From the NCBI RefSeq assembly GCF_964204645.1, contig NC_134026.1:9373450-9437449 (forward strand): DNA of 64,000 bases, in the 5' to 3' direction. This DNA is from Tubulanus polymorphus (lineage: Eukaryota > Nemertea > Palaeonemertea > Tubulaniformes > Tubulanidae). Numbering within the stretch: position 1 is the first letter of the stretch; each line of letters begins with the position of its first letter. The notes below the pieces were generated by a model that made no database searches, was not told the origin of the DNA, and was given only the letters and a program-made list of their open reading frames with translations. The translations under genes were made by a program, and so were the position numbers. Positions 24,282-40,784 of the stretch are shown here, one piece after another.

Positions 24282-24891
24282 CTACGACTGAAGTGGTGAA
24301 ACAAAGCAAAACAAAACAGGCAAAGCAAAGTATGGCTAATGGCACTTGTTTAAGATTTCTCATCCATCTTTGTACCAAATATAAGATTAAGATTTTTGGC
24401 TATTGCTAGTGCTAATTGTTCCTTCTTCAGGGAATGTTCAACATGCTACAGTAGAATTTACTTAATGACTTAATAACATACTTAATGAATGCTCCCAGTC
24501 CTTTGAACTCCAATGCTTAGCCTGCCTGTGCATGTTTTAAATATTTTCATTTGCATCACTGAGTGTGGAATCTGCTTGACTGTTCACATAGAGTGTGGAC
24601 GAAATCCCTGCATCCAAAAATAGCATGAATCTGAATTGGAATAGTTATCACATATATAGCACCAATTTAGCAATTTCAAAACATTGATTCAGCTTGAACT
24701 TAAAACACTCAGTAAGAAATAAATCCGAAACAGAAACGCTTTTCTGGCTTGTTTCATGAGTGTTTTGGGCTCCGAAACAATAAACACAGTTGCAGTCATG
24801 AAACAAACGAGAAAGGCGTTTCTGTTACAAGTTCATGTCTTGTCATTTGAACATGTGTACTTTGCTTTGGTGAATAAACTCCAATTGCAAA

Positions 24892-25064
24892 CAGTAAAAC
24901 TCGCCCTACTCGGACATGGCCAACTCAAAGACTTAACTAACTCTGTCAAAAACTACTTGGGATAAATCATTTTTGTGACTTACTTATGTATTTTCCAATC
25001 CTCAATTTTCACTTACCTCGCACAAATTACGCCAGTCCCAGGTCGTCCGAGTTAAGGGTTACTG
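24892..25064. mobile_element. MITE with CAGTAAAACTC ends
   Basis: Left end 'cagtaaaactcgccctactc' and right end 'gtccgagttaagggttactg' are imperfect inverted repeats of about 25 bp (shared cores CAGTAA, CTCGGAC). No clear target duplication. Probably another pogo-type non-autonomous element. Confidence 0.55.
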
Positions 25065-25713
25065 TGTGTCGTCAATCATGGCAGGTCACTATTCCCATCA
25101 GAATCTTTTTTACGGGGTAACTGGTATTTGATATACCACTCCCACTGCTAAACACATTCAATGCGGATAATGGATTACAGTAGACTCCCCTCAAGTCAAT
25201 GCACAGGGCCTTGTCACGATAGCTGGGTTCCAAAATCAAAGATTCGACCAACTTCTAGGTACTACCAAATATTCATAAAGACTAATTTTTGGTACTGCCT
25301 ATAAAGAAAGTGATACCTTGGATATTGTGTCGAATCTTTGAGTTTGGGCTGTAAAAATGTGTGCGATTTTAGTGATATCAAAGTTGATATTACCAGGTAT
25401 GTATTTCATAAAAAGTGTCTCAAAAAATATTTTAACATCCATCCGAGTTGAACAGTTATCTAAGTAGGTTCCAACTCTCAAGGTACAGAACACCGTTACT
25501 CCAGATCAATTAGACTAATTTTTTTTGATTAATTGAGATTTTGATCTGATCTGAATATATGTTTGATTTAGATATCTTATAAACCAGATGGATTTCATGT
25601 TCCCAGATGATCCTGCTTATGAAGCAACATGTAGCATTAGATCCTCTGAATAAAATGAAAACTTTGCCATAATAAAGTTATTCAGAAATTTATTCATGTA
25701 AGATATTGTACAT

Positions 25714-25723
25714 TTTATTTATT
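25714..25723 (-). terminator. Candidate TOPORS distal poly(A) signal (AATAAATAAA)
   Basis: Two overlapping minus-strand AATAAA hexamers about 2.2 kb after the TOPORS stop. A nearer single hexamer at 27307-27312 (about 620 nt after the stop) is an equally possible alternative. No GU-rich element singles either out. Confidence 0.3.
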
Positions 25724-27440
25724 TTTATAAACAACAAATGATCTAAAGCTATTCACAGAATTTATGTGATTTTTCTCCAGATAATTTCATGGTTTGACAA
25801 CTACCAACATTTCATATATTTACCTCTCTAAATATCTAAAATTCTATCCATTCCAACATTTTTTTTAGTTTTACATTTTATTCAAAATTATGAAATTCTC
25901 ATGTTGATGACTAATTAAAAGCACATTGATGCAAACGTGGGCCACAAATAATTTGCAATATGCTCCATATTCAGACTACCGTGTAATAATTTCAGGAAAA
26001 ATAAGACCAAGATAGAACTTATAACTCTAAAATACCAGTACATGACGTAGTGAAGAAACATTGTGTTCGAAACATTCGAAATGAGCTTTAGAATTCATTT
26101 CAAATAATCATCTATTCATATATGCCTAACACAAAATGTATTTAAAGCTTTTTGGGTAAGAAATGAATAATCTTAATCCAGCAGCTTGCTTCAATAACCT
26201 GCCAGAAAGTTACCCATTTTCCAGGGCCGGCAGAGCGGGGGCGGCCAAGTTGGCCTTGGCCAGGCCAATAATTTCGCTGTTGATATATTTTTCTGAAGAT
26301 AATTCCAAAACCAAAAATTTTTGCTTGCCTTGCCCCCATCTCTTTGAAATGTAGTGCAGGATAGCTATGGCCCAAATCGTGCCAATGCCTTCAAAATGAT
26401 CCATCTAAAAAATGAATGTACTGGTATTTAGAATTCTGCTCTCGGATATTGTCGAACCAAGCCAATGATTAGTTGCTTCCGCTAGCTGTTTTTTTATTTT
26501 CTAACTTCCCAAAATGATAGTGTGCCTAGGGTCCATTTTCACTGTGAAAATGTTTACTATGACTATTTTGCACTATGAAAAGAAACCTATCATGTATGAA
26601 TCAGAAGTAAAGTTCATGTTCTCATATAAATCTTTAAAATGAGGATACACAAAAATATACCAATTTTATGACATGGATAGTTTTATTCTACGCATAGATC
26701 TGCATTATATGTAGACGATTATGACCATGCAATGCATAGTTTACTGTCGATATACAATTCAATCAGACCTAACTTAAAATGGAGAAATAAAAAATTCAGT
26801 GGTATAAAACAAGATGTTTTTGGTACTTGGAGATTGGTGAGGGAGTGGAATATTCGTGGCAATTCTGGAATTTTCAAGGAATATCTTGGAGTTACAATAA
26901 ACTGAGGCCCTTGAGAGTTATTGCTAACTAAAATGTTTGTCTGGAAGAATGGAAACTGGTCCCCGTATTACTGTCCTAAGGCCCTTTATTTATAATAAGT
27001 TGGTTTATGGATTTTATGGACTTAAAAATTATTTTTCTCTCAAAACATTGAATTCATTACTAATTTAGTGATAGGAGAGCGGGATTTGAAAGAAAAACTT
27101 GCCCTAATTTGGAGATTGCTTTGGGATAATTAAACCCAAATATTGTCTTGTTTACTGCCTACACTCATAACTGACGCCACCATTTTTGCAAATGGCGCTA
27201 TTTACTGAACGAATCTGACAAATATACCCATTAGAACACCATTGTCCACAGTAATTTATTGTGTGATGTCAAAAGGTGGCAGTGGAAAAATACAAAATCT
27301 TTATCTTTTATTTCGTATCTATGCTGATGAATAAGAGGGCAGCGGGAGAAAGAAAATAAATTTTGTTTTCATAACTAGAATTGGAAAAATTTTGCGGCCG
27401 ATCCCCCATAATCCAACTAATAATAAAAAATGGCCTAATA

Positions 27441-27784
27441 CAGTAAACTGCCTTATTCAGTACACCAGTGGGCAACTTGGAAAACTGCTATGTTGGTTAA
27501 TTTTACGAAGGTGTTTTTAACAAGATACATGTAATCAATTTTCACAATATTCCACTTAGTATTTGGTCGGTGAAACATTTATAAACGAAATAACTAAAAT
27601 TGCCTGCTTTATTGTCCACTGGCGCCTTTTAGGCAATATAATAAGAACTCGGATGGTACCCCGGTATGACAAATTCAGCGCAATACAAATCCCGTTCGGA
27701 AGTCCGGCCAGTCAAATTCTTTTCACTGTAACCATTGCAACAAAGAATTAGTCCTGTGAGGATTGTTGTACCGGGGTTCAACTG
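27441..27784. mobile_element. Possible MITE, CAGTAAACTGCC/GGGGTTCAACTG ends, TA flanks
   Basis: Imperfect 12-bp inverted ends (about 8 of 12 matching) flanked by TA at 27439-27440 and 27785-27786. Its length (344 bp) and ends fit the other CAGT-ended elements here. It lies in the TOPORS 3' flank or 3'UTR. Low similarity makes this tentative. Confidence 0.38.
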
Positions 27785-27931
27785 TATGTCGAGTCACTTG
27801 TCGAAAGGTTAAACTTCACATTTCTATTCACTTCTTATCAATCTAAACAGTTAATACATTTGTTGTTATGCCTGATTTTGCCATCGGGATTAAAACATAT
27901 CGAATAACAAACTCTATTCGCATGATTCTCA

Positions 27932-30068
27932 TTATTCACAATTCACCTCTAATCGATTGTCACTCGGTGCCTCTTTCATTTCGACAATTTTATCAACCTC
28001 GGTGTTATCCAGGTCGGATGGCAATATTTCAATATCACACTTGCCGGACTGGCATTCGGATAAAACGGGTTCAGAGAAAACTTCCTCGTTTTTGTCACCG
28101 GTTATCTTTTCAGTCATATTCAAAAACGACGAAATCAAAACCGACCGGTCAGCGCCGGCATCGCAAAAATCGGGCTCAATCGATTTATCAGTGAAACGAT
28201 ATGAAATCATCGACTGATCACGAACTGTTTCTAGATCTTGCAAAGAAGGGCTTTGGCTCACAGTTTGACCTGATAATGGAGATGAGGTAGGCAATTCCGG
28301 CTCTTCACACGTACTCACAGGATCCGAATTAGAATCATCATCACGCGAATGAGTTAACGCCATCGACGGTACAACTTCCTCAGTTGAGTTCATCACTGTT
28401 TTGATTCCTTCCGACTGAATATCGTTTAAACAAGCATCGAACTTATCCCGACGTGGAGATGAAGAATCGGCGTCGTCGTCGAGTTTACTCGCGGAATTTT
28501 CGCTTTCGCGGAGTTCGAATTCCGGCGAAATGTCGTCGTTGCGCGTCGTCGTCGTTGAAGTATACGATGATGATGAACAGGCCGGCGACGTATAATCCGA
28601 ATTCGAATCGTTTTTCCGACACGAAACGCCGCCGCTGCCACTCTCAATCGCGGCGGCGCTAGTTTCGTAACTCGTAACGGACGACGCGTAACTCGTACTA
28701 GCCGATGAACTCGTACCGGGCGTCGGCGACGAGTTCATCAAATTCAACGCGCTATCGCTATTGGCCTTATCGTCGGCGATGTTCGTCTGTTTTTTCAAAG
28801 TGCCGCTCGACGATTTATGTCCCGACGGGTGTTTTTTGTACCTCTTATTGTTGCTCAAGTTTCGTTCGCCGGTGTCGCGCGCCGTGTTGATAACCTGCAC
28901 GTCGGAATCGGAAATCGAATACGTCGCTGATTTACGACGATGTTTTCTGTGTTTACGACGCGATTTGCTCTTTTTCGACTTGCGCGACTTTTCGCGTATG
29001 ACTTCGACGCTGCTGTTACGCGAGCACGCGCTTCTACTTGACGATCTCTCTTGTCGCGAGCGCCGTCGCCGCGATCGCGACTTTCGTTTCGATGATCTGT
29101 GTTCTGACCGGGAGCGACGTTTACTTCGTCGTCCCGAATGGCTTTTTCGTCGATCGTGGCGCGAACGCTTTCGTTTCGAAGCCTGTTCTGCGGAGGCGCT
29201 TTCGTTGTCCGCGCTACGCTTTTCGCGATGCTTTCTCTTCCTTCGCGACGAACGGTAATTGCTATCTCGCACGACGGTGATATTGTGCTCGGAATCGGAA
29301 CCGGACGAAAGCAAGATCGGAGTCCGATCAGCCCACGGTTTCTCGATTTTGACGACGACGCAATCGCTACTGCCATCCGAATCGACAACGACGTCACCTC
29401 CATCGGCCGGTGTTTCCTGCTTCGGAATTTGTTCCGGCGACGAAGATGAATCGGTATTTACGTCGACCAATGGCGGTGTACATTGATGCGAACGGGTGTC
29501 GTTCGGACTGGTGGGTCTCGGCGGAGAGCTGAATACCGACGTTCCCGGCGTAGGAGAATCCCAGCCCGAATGCGCCGTATCAGTACCTACGAGAAACGAG
29601 CGAACTTGCGACAGCAACGGAGTTACGTCCCAATGCTGCTGGAAAAAGAACGACCGCGACAGCGGTGCTTCTAGATTACGTGTTCCTGCTGTCGCGCGGC
29701 TTCCCTGCTCCTCGGTTACGAACACAACGTCCCCGTCCGAATCGGGAGACGAACCGGTGCGATCTTCAACTTCGTTGTAAACAGCTCGCTGATCGTAGGC
29801 CATCATATCGTACGGCGACCGTGCGAAGTTATAAAACTCGTGAATGAAATGATCGACTCGCGATCCGATCAAGGTCAGTATGTGCTCGCGGAACTCGGGG
29901 CTGCGGATGCTGAACCGTTTTACCAGGTCGATGATCAATTCGAGCACAAACTGAACGTTATCACGGTGATTGTTGAGAAGAACGTTCAATTCACGGTTCA
30001 ACCATGGCACGAGGCGATGCGTACAAGCTGGATTCTGACGGTAAAATTCTGGCGACACATCTCTGAAT
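27932..30068 (-). CDS. TOPORS: TOPORS exon 2: conserved helical, SIM, RS and acidic regions
   Basis: About 711 residues after acceptor TTCAG. It starts FRDVSPEFYRQNPACTHRLV and continues through DHFIHEFYNFARSPYDMMAY, both near-identical to human TOPORS. SDGSSDCVVVKIEKPWADRT matches human SDDSSDNCVIVGFVKPLAER, a hydrophobic core next to acidic/Ser residues as in SUMO-interacting motifs; DGDVVFVTEE and SDVQVINTARD are further candidates. An Arg/Ser/Lys-rich stretch (about 28840-29270) holds SRRRRSRQERSSSR and is the nuclear-localising RS region. The tail is acidic and Ser-rich and less conserved. The RS region has high local G+C and long antisense open frames that are not genes. Confidence 0.95.
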
Positions 30069-32090
30069 CTGAAGCGGTAGAAATTAATAACCTTAATGAA
30101 CTAGGTCGGACACACAGAAAGTGGTATGAAATGCTAGGCAATCTGACTATTTCAATATGAATAATATGAACTAGGGATCCAGGGACACTGTGCCCACTTG
30201 GGAAGTGGTTTGAAATGCTCAATGATCTGACATTAACAATTAATATTTAATGCCGCCTGGTGAACATAAAACAGATACCGATAACCTTGAAACTCACCAC
30301 ATTCATAGTACATGTCACGAGCTACAATTTTACAATTGATTGTGGTTGAGAAAAGTACCAATAGAGGCCTAAAATAAAATTACTAAGTTATACTGCTATA
30401 TAGCCTACAATGCACACAATGCATGGTTACCATTTACACAAAAACTTGACCTTGAAACTCTGCACAATCATAGAAAAAGTCATAAGCTACACATTGCAAT
30501 TGATTGCAGTTACAGAGCGTGCATAGGTATCAATATAAATAGGCAAATTGAATAATTCAATATTCAACTGCCCTGGTTGTGAGGAAAAAAAAATGGTTAA
30601 TCGAAATTCCATAAGAATAGGAGATATATCCTACACAGTGCACTACAATTATCTAATATCAAAATCATAAGTTAAAACCTGTTTCCTTTTCCAATAAAAA
30701 ACCATTATCCATGAACGAGGACTGATGATACAAGATGGCCACTGATAGTATGACTATTGACTGAAAACCCCTCGCGATGTGATAAAGATATTTTCCCAAA
30801 GTAGGCCTCACGAATTTCACTGGCAAACCATTAGAACAAGTCTCGGAATTCAGGCCAAAAATGACCTTTCTGGGCACAAAAAGGTCACAGGACGACCATC
30901 TTGAGTCCGGATGTGTCTGTGTCTAGATGCATGTATAAACCAAATATCATAGACAATCCATTGAATGAGTTCTTCCCCCCAAAACAACTGGATTCTGTCT
31001 ACGGATAGACAGACAAACAGATGAATGGACAATGAACAAAAAGTGAAGGCAAAAGCCTGCTGAGACTTACCGTACAGCTTGCAATTAACTTAACGAAAAT
31101 TGTGCATCGTTTGCGTGTTGAACGCATCGCATTCTCGTTTATTGTTCCAATTGAAACGCATCGTGCACACGATTTGAAAGCATTTTTAACTGACACAACA
31201 ATGTGCGGTACGGCTTTAATTTCTTTTCCAAAACGCCAATCATTTTCCGTTTTAAATGAAACGGAAAATAAACGTTAACGATATTAACTTAATTCTAATA
31301 TACCGTAGATGGTCTAAGTGGGCTAAAAAAGGCCTAACAAATTCTACCGAGTTGCCCTAATGTTAGGCACGCTATCTGGTGGCATGGGATCCTCATTGCA
31401 GAGTTCTGTTTTTCAAATAAAATATTAGAAAAATGCTTACCCGTACCTGCTGTGTTCAGGCGGTTTCACCCGCGTTTCCCTCGCATAGATCATCCGTCGA
31501 AAATCTGAAGTCGCCTCCTGACGACGTCGTCTCCAGCGTAGCCGCGCATTTATCACCGATCCGACGTGTGACGATGACGAGCTGTACGCGTGCTCTTCAT
31601 TATTGCGCGCGGCGACTGACTGATGCGCGATATGAAACGACGCCGTGCGGCGATCGCGTCCGGGTAACATCGTCGTGCGGTACCGGAAACGCACTCCACC
31701 GGGGTTCTCCCACGACGAGGCGCTCGTCGGATCCGGCTGCGGGATGTCGTACTGGTCGAAGTCATCGATCGCGCGGATATTGTGAAATATACTTTTAAAC
31801 GGCTGTTTGCATAACGGACATACCGGTTTTACCTTCGACCATTCGACCAAACATACGAAACAGAATGTATGCAAACAGCTGTCCGTAAATGATTTATTTT
31901 CAAGTTTAGCCAGGCAGATTGAACACTCTGTTGCGGGTGATCCCGGTGATTTTGCCCGAGGTGGAGGATCCGGTTCTGGGGTTTTTGCCTTTTCGTCTTT
32001 CGTCGGCGATATCGTTTTCGTATTTTCACCATTATCCTCTGGCTTATTAGTCACTGTCGACACAGCAATTTCTTCATCATCAGTTGCCAT
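27932..32090 (-). CDS. TOPORS: TOPORS-like E3 ubiquitin/SUMO ligase
   Basis: TOPORS is a nuclear RING-finger ligase with both ubiquitin and SUMO E3 activity towards p53 and chromatin proteins. Two coding exons: 32090-31441 (start ATG, acidic/Pro tail, RING, RFRYRTT segment) and 30068-27932 (conserved FRDVSPEFYRQNPACTHRL block, acidic and SUMO-interacting motifs, Arg/Ser-rich region, C-terminal acidic tail, stop). The product is about 928 residues; human TOPORS is 1045. The RING is C3HC4 with Cys56, Cys59, Cys72, His74, Cys77, Cys80, Cys91 and Cys94. The intron (30069-31440) interrupts the gene just before RDVSPEF; human TOPORS keeps nearly all of its coding sequence in one exon (family knowledge). 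Two donors 6 nt apart keep the frame (exon end 31441 or 31447). Confidence 0.95.
30168..31085 (+). repeat. Dispersed repeat family A copy, TOPORS intron
   Basis: Starts near 'ccagggacactgtgcccact' and includes 'accttgaaactcaccac', 'aattgattgtggt' and 'ggtcacaggacgaccatctt'. It ends after 'ggattctgtctacgga' and 'gacaatgaacaaaaagtg'. The same blocks, in the same order, occur at 59340-62530, 51620-52440 and 56560-56960. No ORF is preserved. The tail resembles widespread non-coding repeat ends of marine invertebrates, but I cannot name the family. Confidence 0.8.
31441..32090 (-). CDS. TOPORS: TOPORS exon 1: RING finger
   Basis: The ATG at 32088-32090 opens MATDDEEIAVSTVTNKPED. The RING spans residues 56-94: C-x2-C-x12-C-x-H-x2-C-x2-C-x10-C-x2-C, with the TOPORS signature SCLHTFCFVCL. 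It is followed by CPLCKQPFKSIFHNI and VRFRYRTTMLPGRDRR, which match the human blocks closely. The end reads EHSRYG with donor GTAAGC (exon end 31441), or EHSR with donor GTACGG (exon end 31447). Both give phase 2 and join to the A at 30068. The second version (HSRFRDVS) aligns with human GGRYRDIS without a gap; the first has the better donor. Confidence 0.95.
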
Positions 32091-35000
32091 GCCTTATAAC
32101 GATTAACGTAATCTTTGTCGCTAAAACGAAACAGAAAATATCGAAAATAATGGAAACAGATTCAGTCCCTCATCAGGCCTCAAAAGGGATTACCCAACAC
32201 GGGGATTCCCTTATTTAATATTTTTCTCTATTCTGTAAAATTAGCAATGGAAATATATCAAAACTAACATACCACTGTTTGTAAAAGAATCTTTTCTGTC
32301 AAGGTTACATCATCGAGTCTAATATGAATATGTACAACAGGTGAAAATGATGAAATATTCTTCTTATTTAGGAGTCTGGTATCCTACATATAATCATTGA
32401 TAAACAAAAATGACGTCACTTTGAGGGCACCTGCTAATCGGGACAGCAGTGCCTACCTCTCACGTCGTTTCAATATGATCCCATGATTTTCCTTTATATT
32501 TTTATTTTGTCTTAATACAATGTCTTATTAATATTCAATCAAATTTAACAAAAACTCTCATAAAGTATCAATAAAACTTTGAATTGAATTTGAGAGAGCT
32601 GCAGCAAAGAAAAAATCGATCTGAAAGTGAAAGGAAACACTACTACGATTAGTTTACTAAAATAAGAGGTCTATGTCATGTTATATTCAAAACTAGGGAG
32701 TTTCGAGTCTTTATGGTATATATTCGGGTTTTTTGGGGTGTAATAACTATAGCACCATAGACAAGCCGCGTTGCATCATTTCGTATTCCAGCCAATCAGA
32801 GACGACGTAAACAAAAATTATGACTCATGCTCGAATGACATTGCTTCCACGTAGAGAATGAGCCGAGCTCGAACGTTCGACGACAACAACACGTCAAACG
32901 GCCAGGAGAGCAGAGCTGTTCGCGTTGTCGACGGATTCGGTGGTGGTTTTGTGTCATTTTGGCCGAAATTACCAGAACGTAAGGAGCGCCCCCGTCACTA
33001 TCATCAAATGTGTCGGGAATTGTGTGCGTAGTTTTAAAAGACTGAGCAGCAGGAAGAACAGTTTTGAGAAGAGAAAGATTGTGAAATCGTTCTGGAGGCA
33101 GTATTGAAATGAGGAATACCGAATATTTATTGCAGCAGTCAACAACGTCAGCGCCTTTCTTTGTCCCGACGACAAAACAGGACCAGACGAAGGACAAGGT
33201 AGAAAATTATTATTCATTTTTACTCGTTCAATTATTGCTACGATTTCAACGGTAATTTTTTTAATTTAAATTTTCATTTATTACGAATTCTCGAAGAAAA
33301 AGGAGCTTTTAATCGTAACTAAGATATTTTGCCTCTAGTAGAGATAGGTTTTTTTGCAGGCGAGATGCACGGATTTTTGTTCAGTCTGCTTCTTGTGCTG
33401 TAGGATACAGACAATCAGAATTAAAAGAGTTCCTCTATTTTCAATGTAAAAAAATCAGGGATGGGTACCGTTTAATTAAACTTGCATTGAAATTTATGTT
33501 CAGTTTTGGCTAGAAAGGATTGGTGAAATTTCTTTCAACTATATTACTCGTAAATTTGGCTACAATCTGGATGATAAAACTATAAACATGTCACCCGAGC
33601 ATAAAACTAAACCAGTCTACATGAGGTTACAGTTAGGTTAAATTGAATGTTTCTCTGAATCTGGTGACATGACATGTCATTCTCTGTCTTTGTCATCGTG
33701 CCAAAAAGCCATGTCGCCAACATATGATGCAATTTTCTGTAGTGACTGTACAGCTATAAAGACACTTAAAAATATCACTGGTAACTGGCTAGTGGTATCT
33801 ATAGATGAATTTGAATATTTTAAAGATTTTTATTTGCAACCACTATGTTTTGTTTCACCATCGCTAAACAGTACGTGGCAGATCTGCAGATGGTGGCATG
33901 CACCCTCTACTTCTGGGGCTAACCAGATATTTCAAAAACCTTGTCAATATTATGACATCAATGTCAAGATAGGTTGCTCAATAATTTGACAAAAAATTTG
34001 TCATTAGGCTTAAGAAATGACACCTTGTTTCTCGTAATATTAGCTGGGTCATTTTTGTAAACCAGATAGAATTTGTAATCAGTTCTTTAATGCTTTGAAT
34101 GTAGGCCTACCAGAAAGCATCTAATTTTTCACAATTTTCTGGAGGAGAGGTGATTCATAGCAGTCTGCAGTTAACAGTATAATGCAGTTAGTCTATATTG
34201 AAGTATTGACTTCGATGATAAAACTACCCGGTAGGCCTAGTTCATTATCAACCTTAACCAGTAATTTCAACCAGGAAATATAGGTCTATAGGGCTACTGA
34301 TTCCCGAGGCCGTGGTTTTTAAAATAATCTAAAATAAACAACAGTTGAATAATTCAAAGTTCCGATTATGGAATTAAGCCTATAAAAAATTGATAGGCCT
34401 ACAAGGCCTACCGCGGCAAAACAAAATAGGTATTCATTTAAAACTAGGCTACAAAGCATGATGTTAAATCAAAATCTTTAGGCCTGGACGTATATGATGG
34501 GGATGGAATTTTTCTAGGTGAGAGAACTGTTATGAGTGGTATGAGTACGATATGTTCTATCATCATCGATTGTATCAATTACGATCTCACATCTGCTGAT
34601 TGGTGATATTGGGGTTAATGATACCCATGGGAAGGCTTAATCTGTCAACTGATAGAAAAATAGATGGCACTTAATCAAAATAATATCGTTTATCACTAGT
34701 TTGAAGGAACGTAATATATTGAAACATGTAGGCGAGTACTAGATGAAGTCTGACAATAAGAAGTGACAGTCACAATGTTGTGCCATATTCATCTTCTTTG
34801 CCAACGCAGAAGAGACTATTTTTCAGTTCAGCTAGATCTAAAAACTGCTCTCGATTCTCCCCAAAAGTTTATAATCTTACAGGACAGAAACATTGCCTGA
34901 GCAAAAGAAAGTTTAGGTTTTGGTTTGGTTTTATCAGAACATAATAATAATAATAATCATTGTTAATCATAACATTGTGAATTGTCAATGTTATAACTTC

Positions 35001-36049
35001 GGGTTCAATCAGTATATTGTAAATGTTAGGCTTATATGTATCAAAAGAAATGTGTAGGCTTATTAGATAGGTATGCCTAAGCTATACCAGAATTTTTCCA
35101 CTAGTTTTATATTATAGTATAGCCATCAGCTGTTATTCTATAATCTGATATTTCCACAAACTGAATCGAAAGCTTCAAATAACATACCAGGCAGGGCCTA
35201 TTTATAGGCCTGTTGGACATAAGCCTAGAATACGGAATGGATTACATAGGCCTGAATACAGTGTGGTTCTGAATGATCTTAATGGTCAGTTAGAAAACGC
35301 ACTATAATGTGCACTGAAGCGTTTATTTTTGGGTAACCCAATTAGGCCTATTTCTTATTCTTTACAAACACACATCAATGTGATCGCCCTAATTGAATTC
35401 CATTTCACATTACCTTCATTTAAGCCATAAATAGTTGATTTTTCAGAGGTTGCGCAATTTATGAAAAAAGCACTTTGTAGAATTCTTTAACTGTATAATC
35501 CTATTTGAGCTGTAAAAAAAGGTAGTCGGGTCCAAATCTGTATTTCTTGTAGCTAGTTCAAAATTTATACGTTGATCGAGTTGGATTTGTGGAACCTATC
35601 GGGCCTGTACACGTAATTGACATGTACTTTTTTAGTTACAAGCATTGACAGTCATTATTCATGTTTTGGAAAAAGGCAAGGGTAAATTCGATTGTACCTC
35701 ATGATGTATTGTTTTGGCTTGTGACTATCCCATGCTATGTGTGTATAGTGGCATGATGCCAGTATTCAAAGTACATCACAGATAAAGCCCTAACATGTGA
35801 CTAGCTGGCATTTGGCCATGATAACGCGTAACTTTGCAATGAATTGTATTCTATTCGGGTTTTTGATTGCAACCTGTTCAGTTCGGTGTCATGATTTATA
35901 TCTATATATAATTTATGTGTATATCTATATGCGCGCATGCTAGTTTTATGATTCAATAAGGATAGGATAGGATATATCTAGTGAGAGTGTGTTTTAAGAC
36001 GTACTGAAGTTCATAGGTGCTGCCTGAGCGGTGACGCAATGATCGAAAA
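32091..36049. promoter_or_regulatory. Head-to-head TOPORS/MNK interval with candidate promoter
   Basis: About 4 kb between the TOPORS and MNK start codons. At 32760-33200 CpG density rises above the surroundings, with a CCAAT box (32792-32796) and an AP-1-type TGACTCA (32821-32827). A possible MNK 5' exon ends at 33198 with a GT donor. The region 34090-35360 is AT-rich and dotted with TAGGCCTA-type palindromes. I saw no other gene. Confidence 0.4.
33109..33198 (+). other. Candidate alternative MNK 5' exon
   Basis: ATG at 33109 opens 30 codons (MRNTEYLLQQSTTSAPFFVP...) up to a GT donor at 33199, in phase 0. If joined to a possible acceptor (TTGCAG, 36104-36109) just before an in-frame Met at 36110, it would give a different MNK N-terminus. 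There is no homology support, and the donor (GTAGAA) is mediocre. It may equally be 5'UTR. Confidence 0.22.

Positions 36050-40784
<4,735 letters not shown>

Larger units (their letters stand above)
24061..27931. other. Convergent interval between EPS15 and TOPORS
   Basis: No gene recognised. It contains the MITEs at 24145, 24892 and 27441, and a G+C-rich patch near 26220-26270 ('gccaagttggccttggccag'). Part is probably TOPORS 3'UTR: minus-strand AATAAA hexamers lie at 27307-27312, 25714-25723 (two overlapping) and 25689-25694. Confidence 0.5.

Noticed and set aside
28761-29258. 165-residue plus-strand open frame (Arg/Phe/Leu-rich)
   Set aside because: It is the antisense shadow of the TOPORS Arg/Ser region; the opposite strand encodes a conserved protein and codon bias explains the lack of stops.
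28855-29403. 182-residue minus-strand frame overlapping TOPORS
   Set aside because: Out-of-frame reading of the same TOPORS exon; no domain, and the main frame is clearly coding.
32796-33197. 133-residue minus-strand frame in the TOPORS/MNK interval
   Set aside because: No homology or splice support; the stretch is better read as promoter/5' exon sequence on the other strand.
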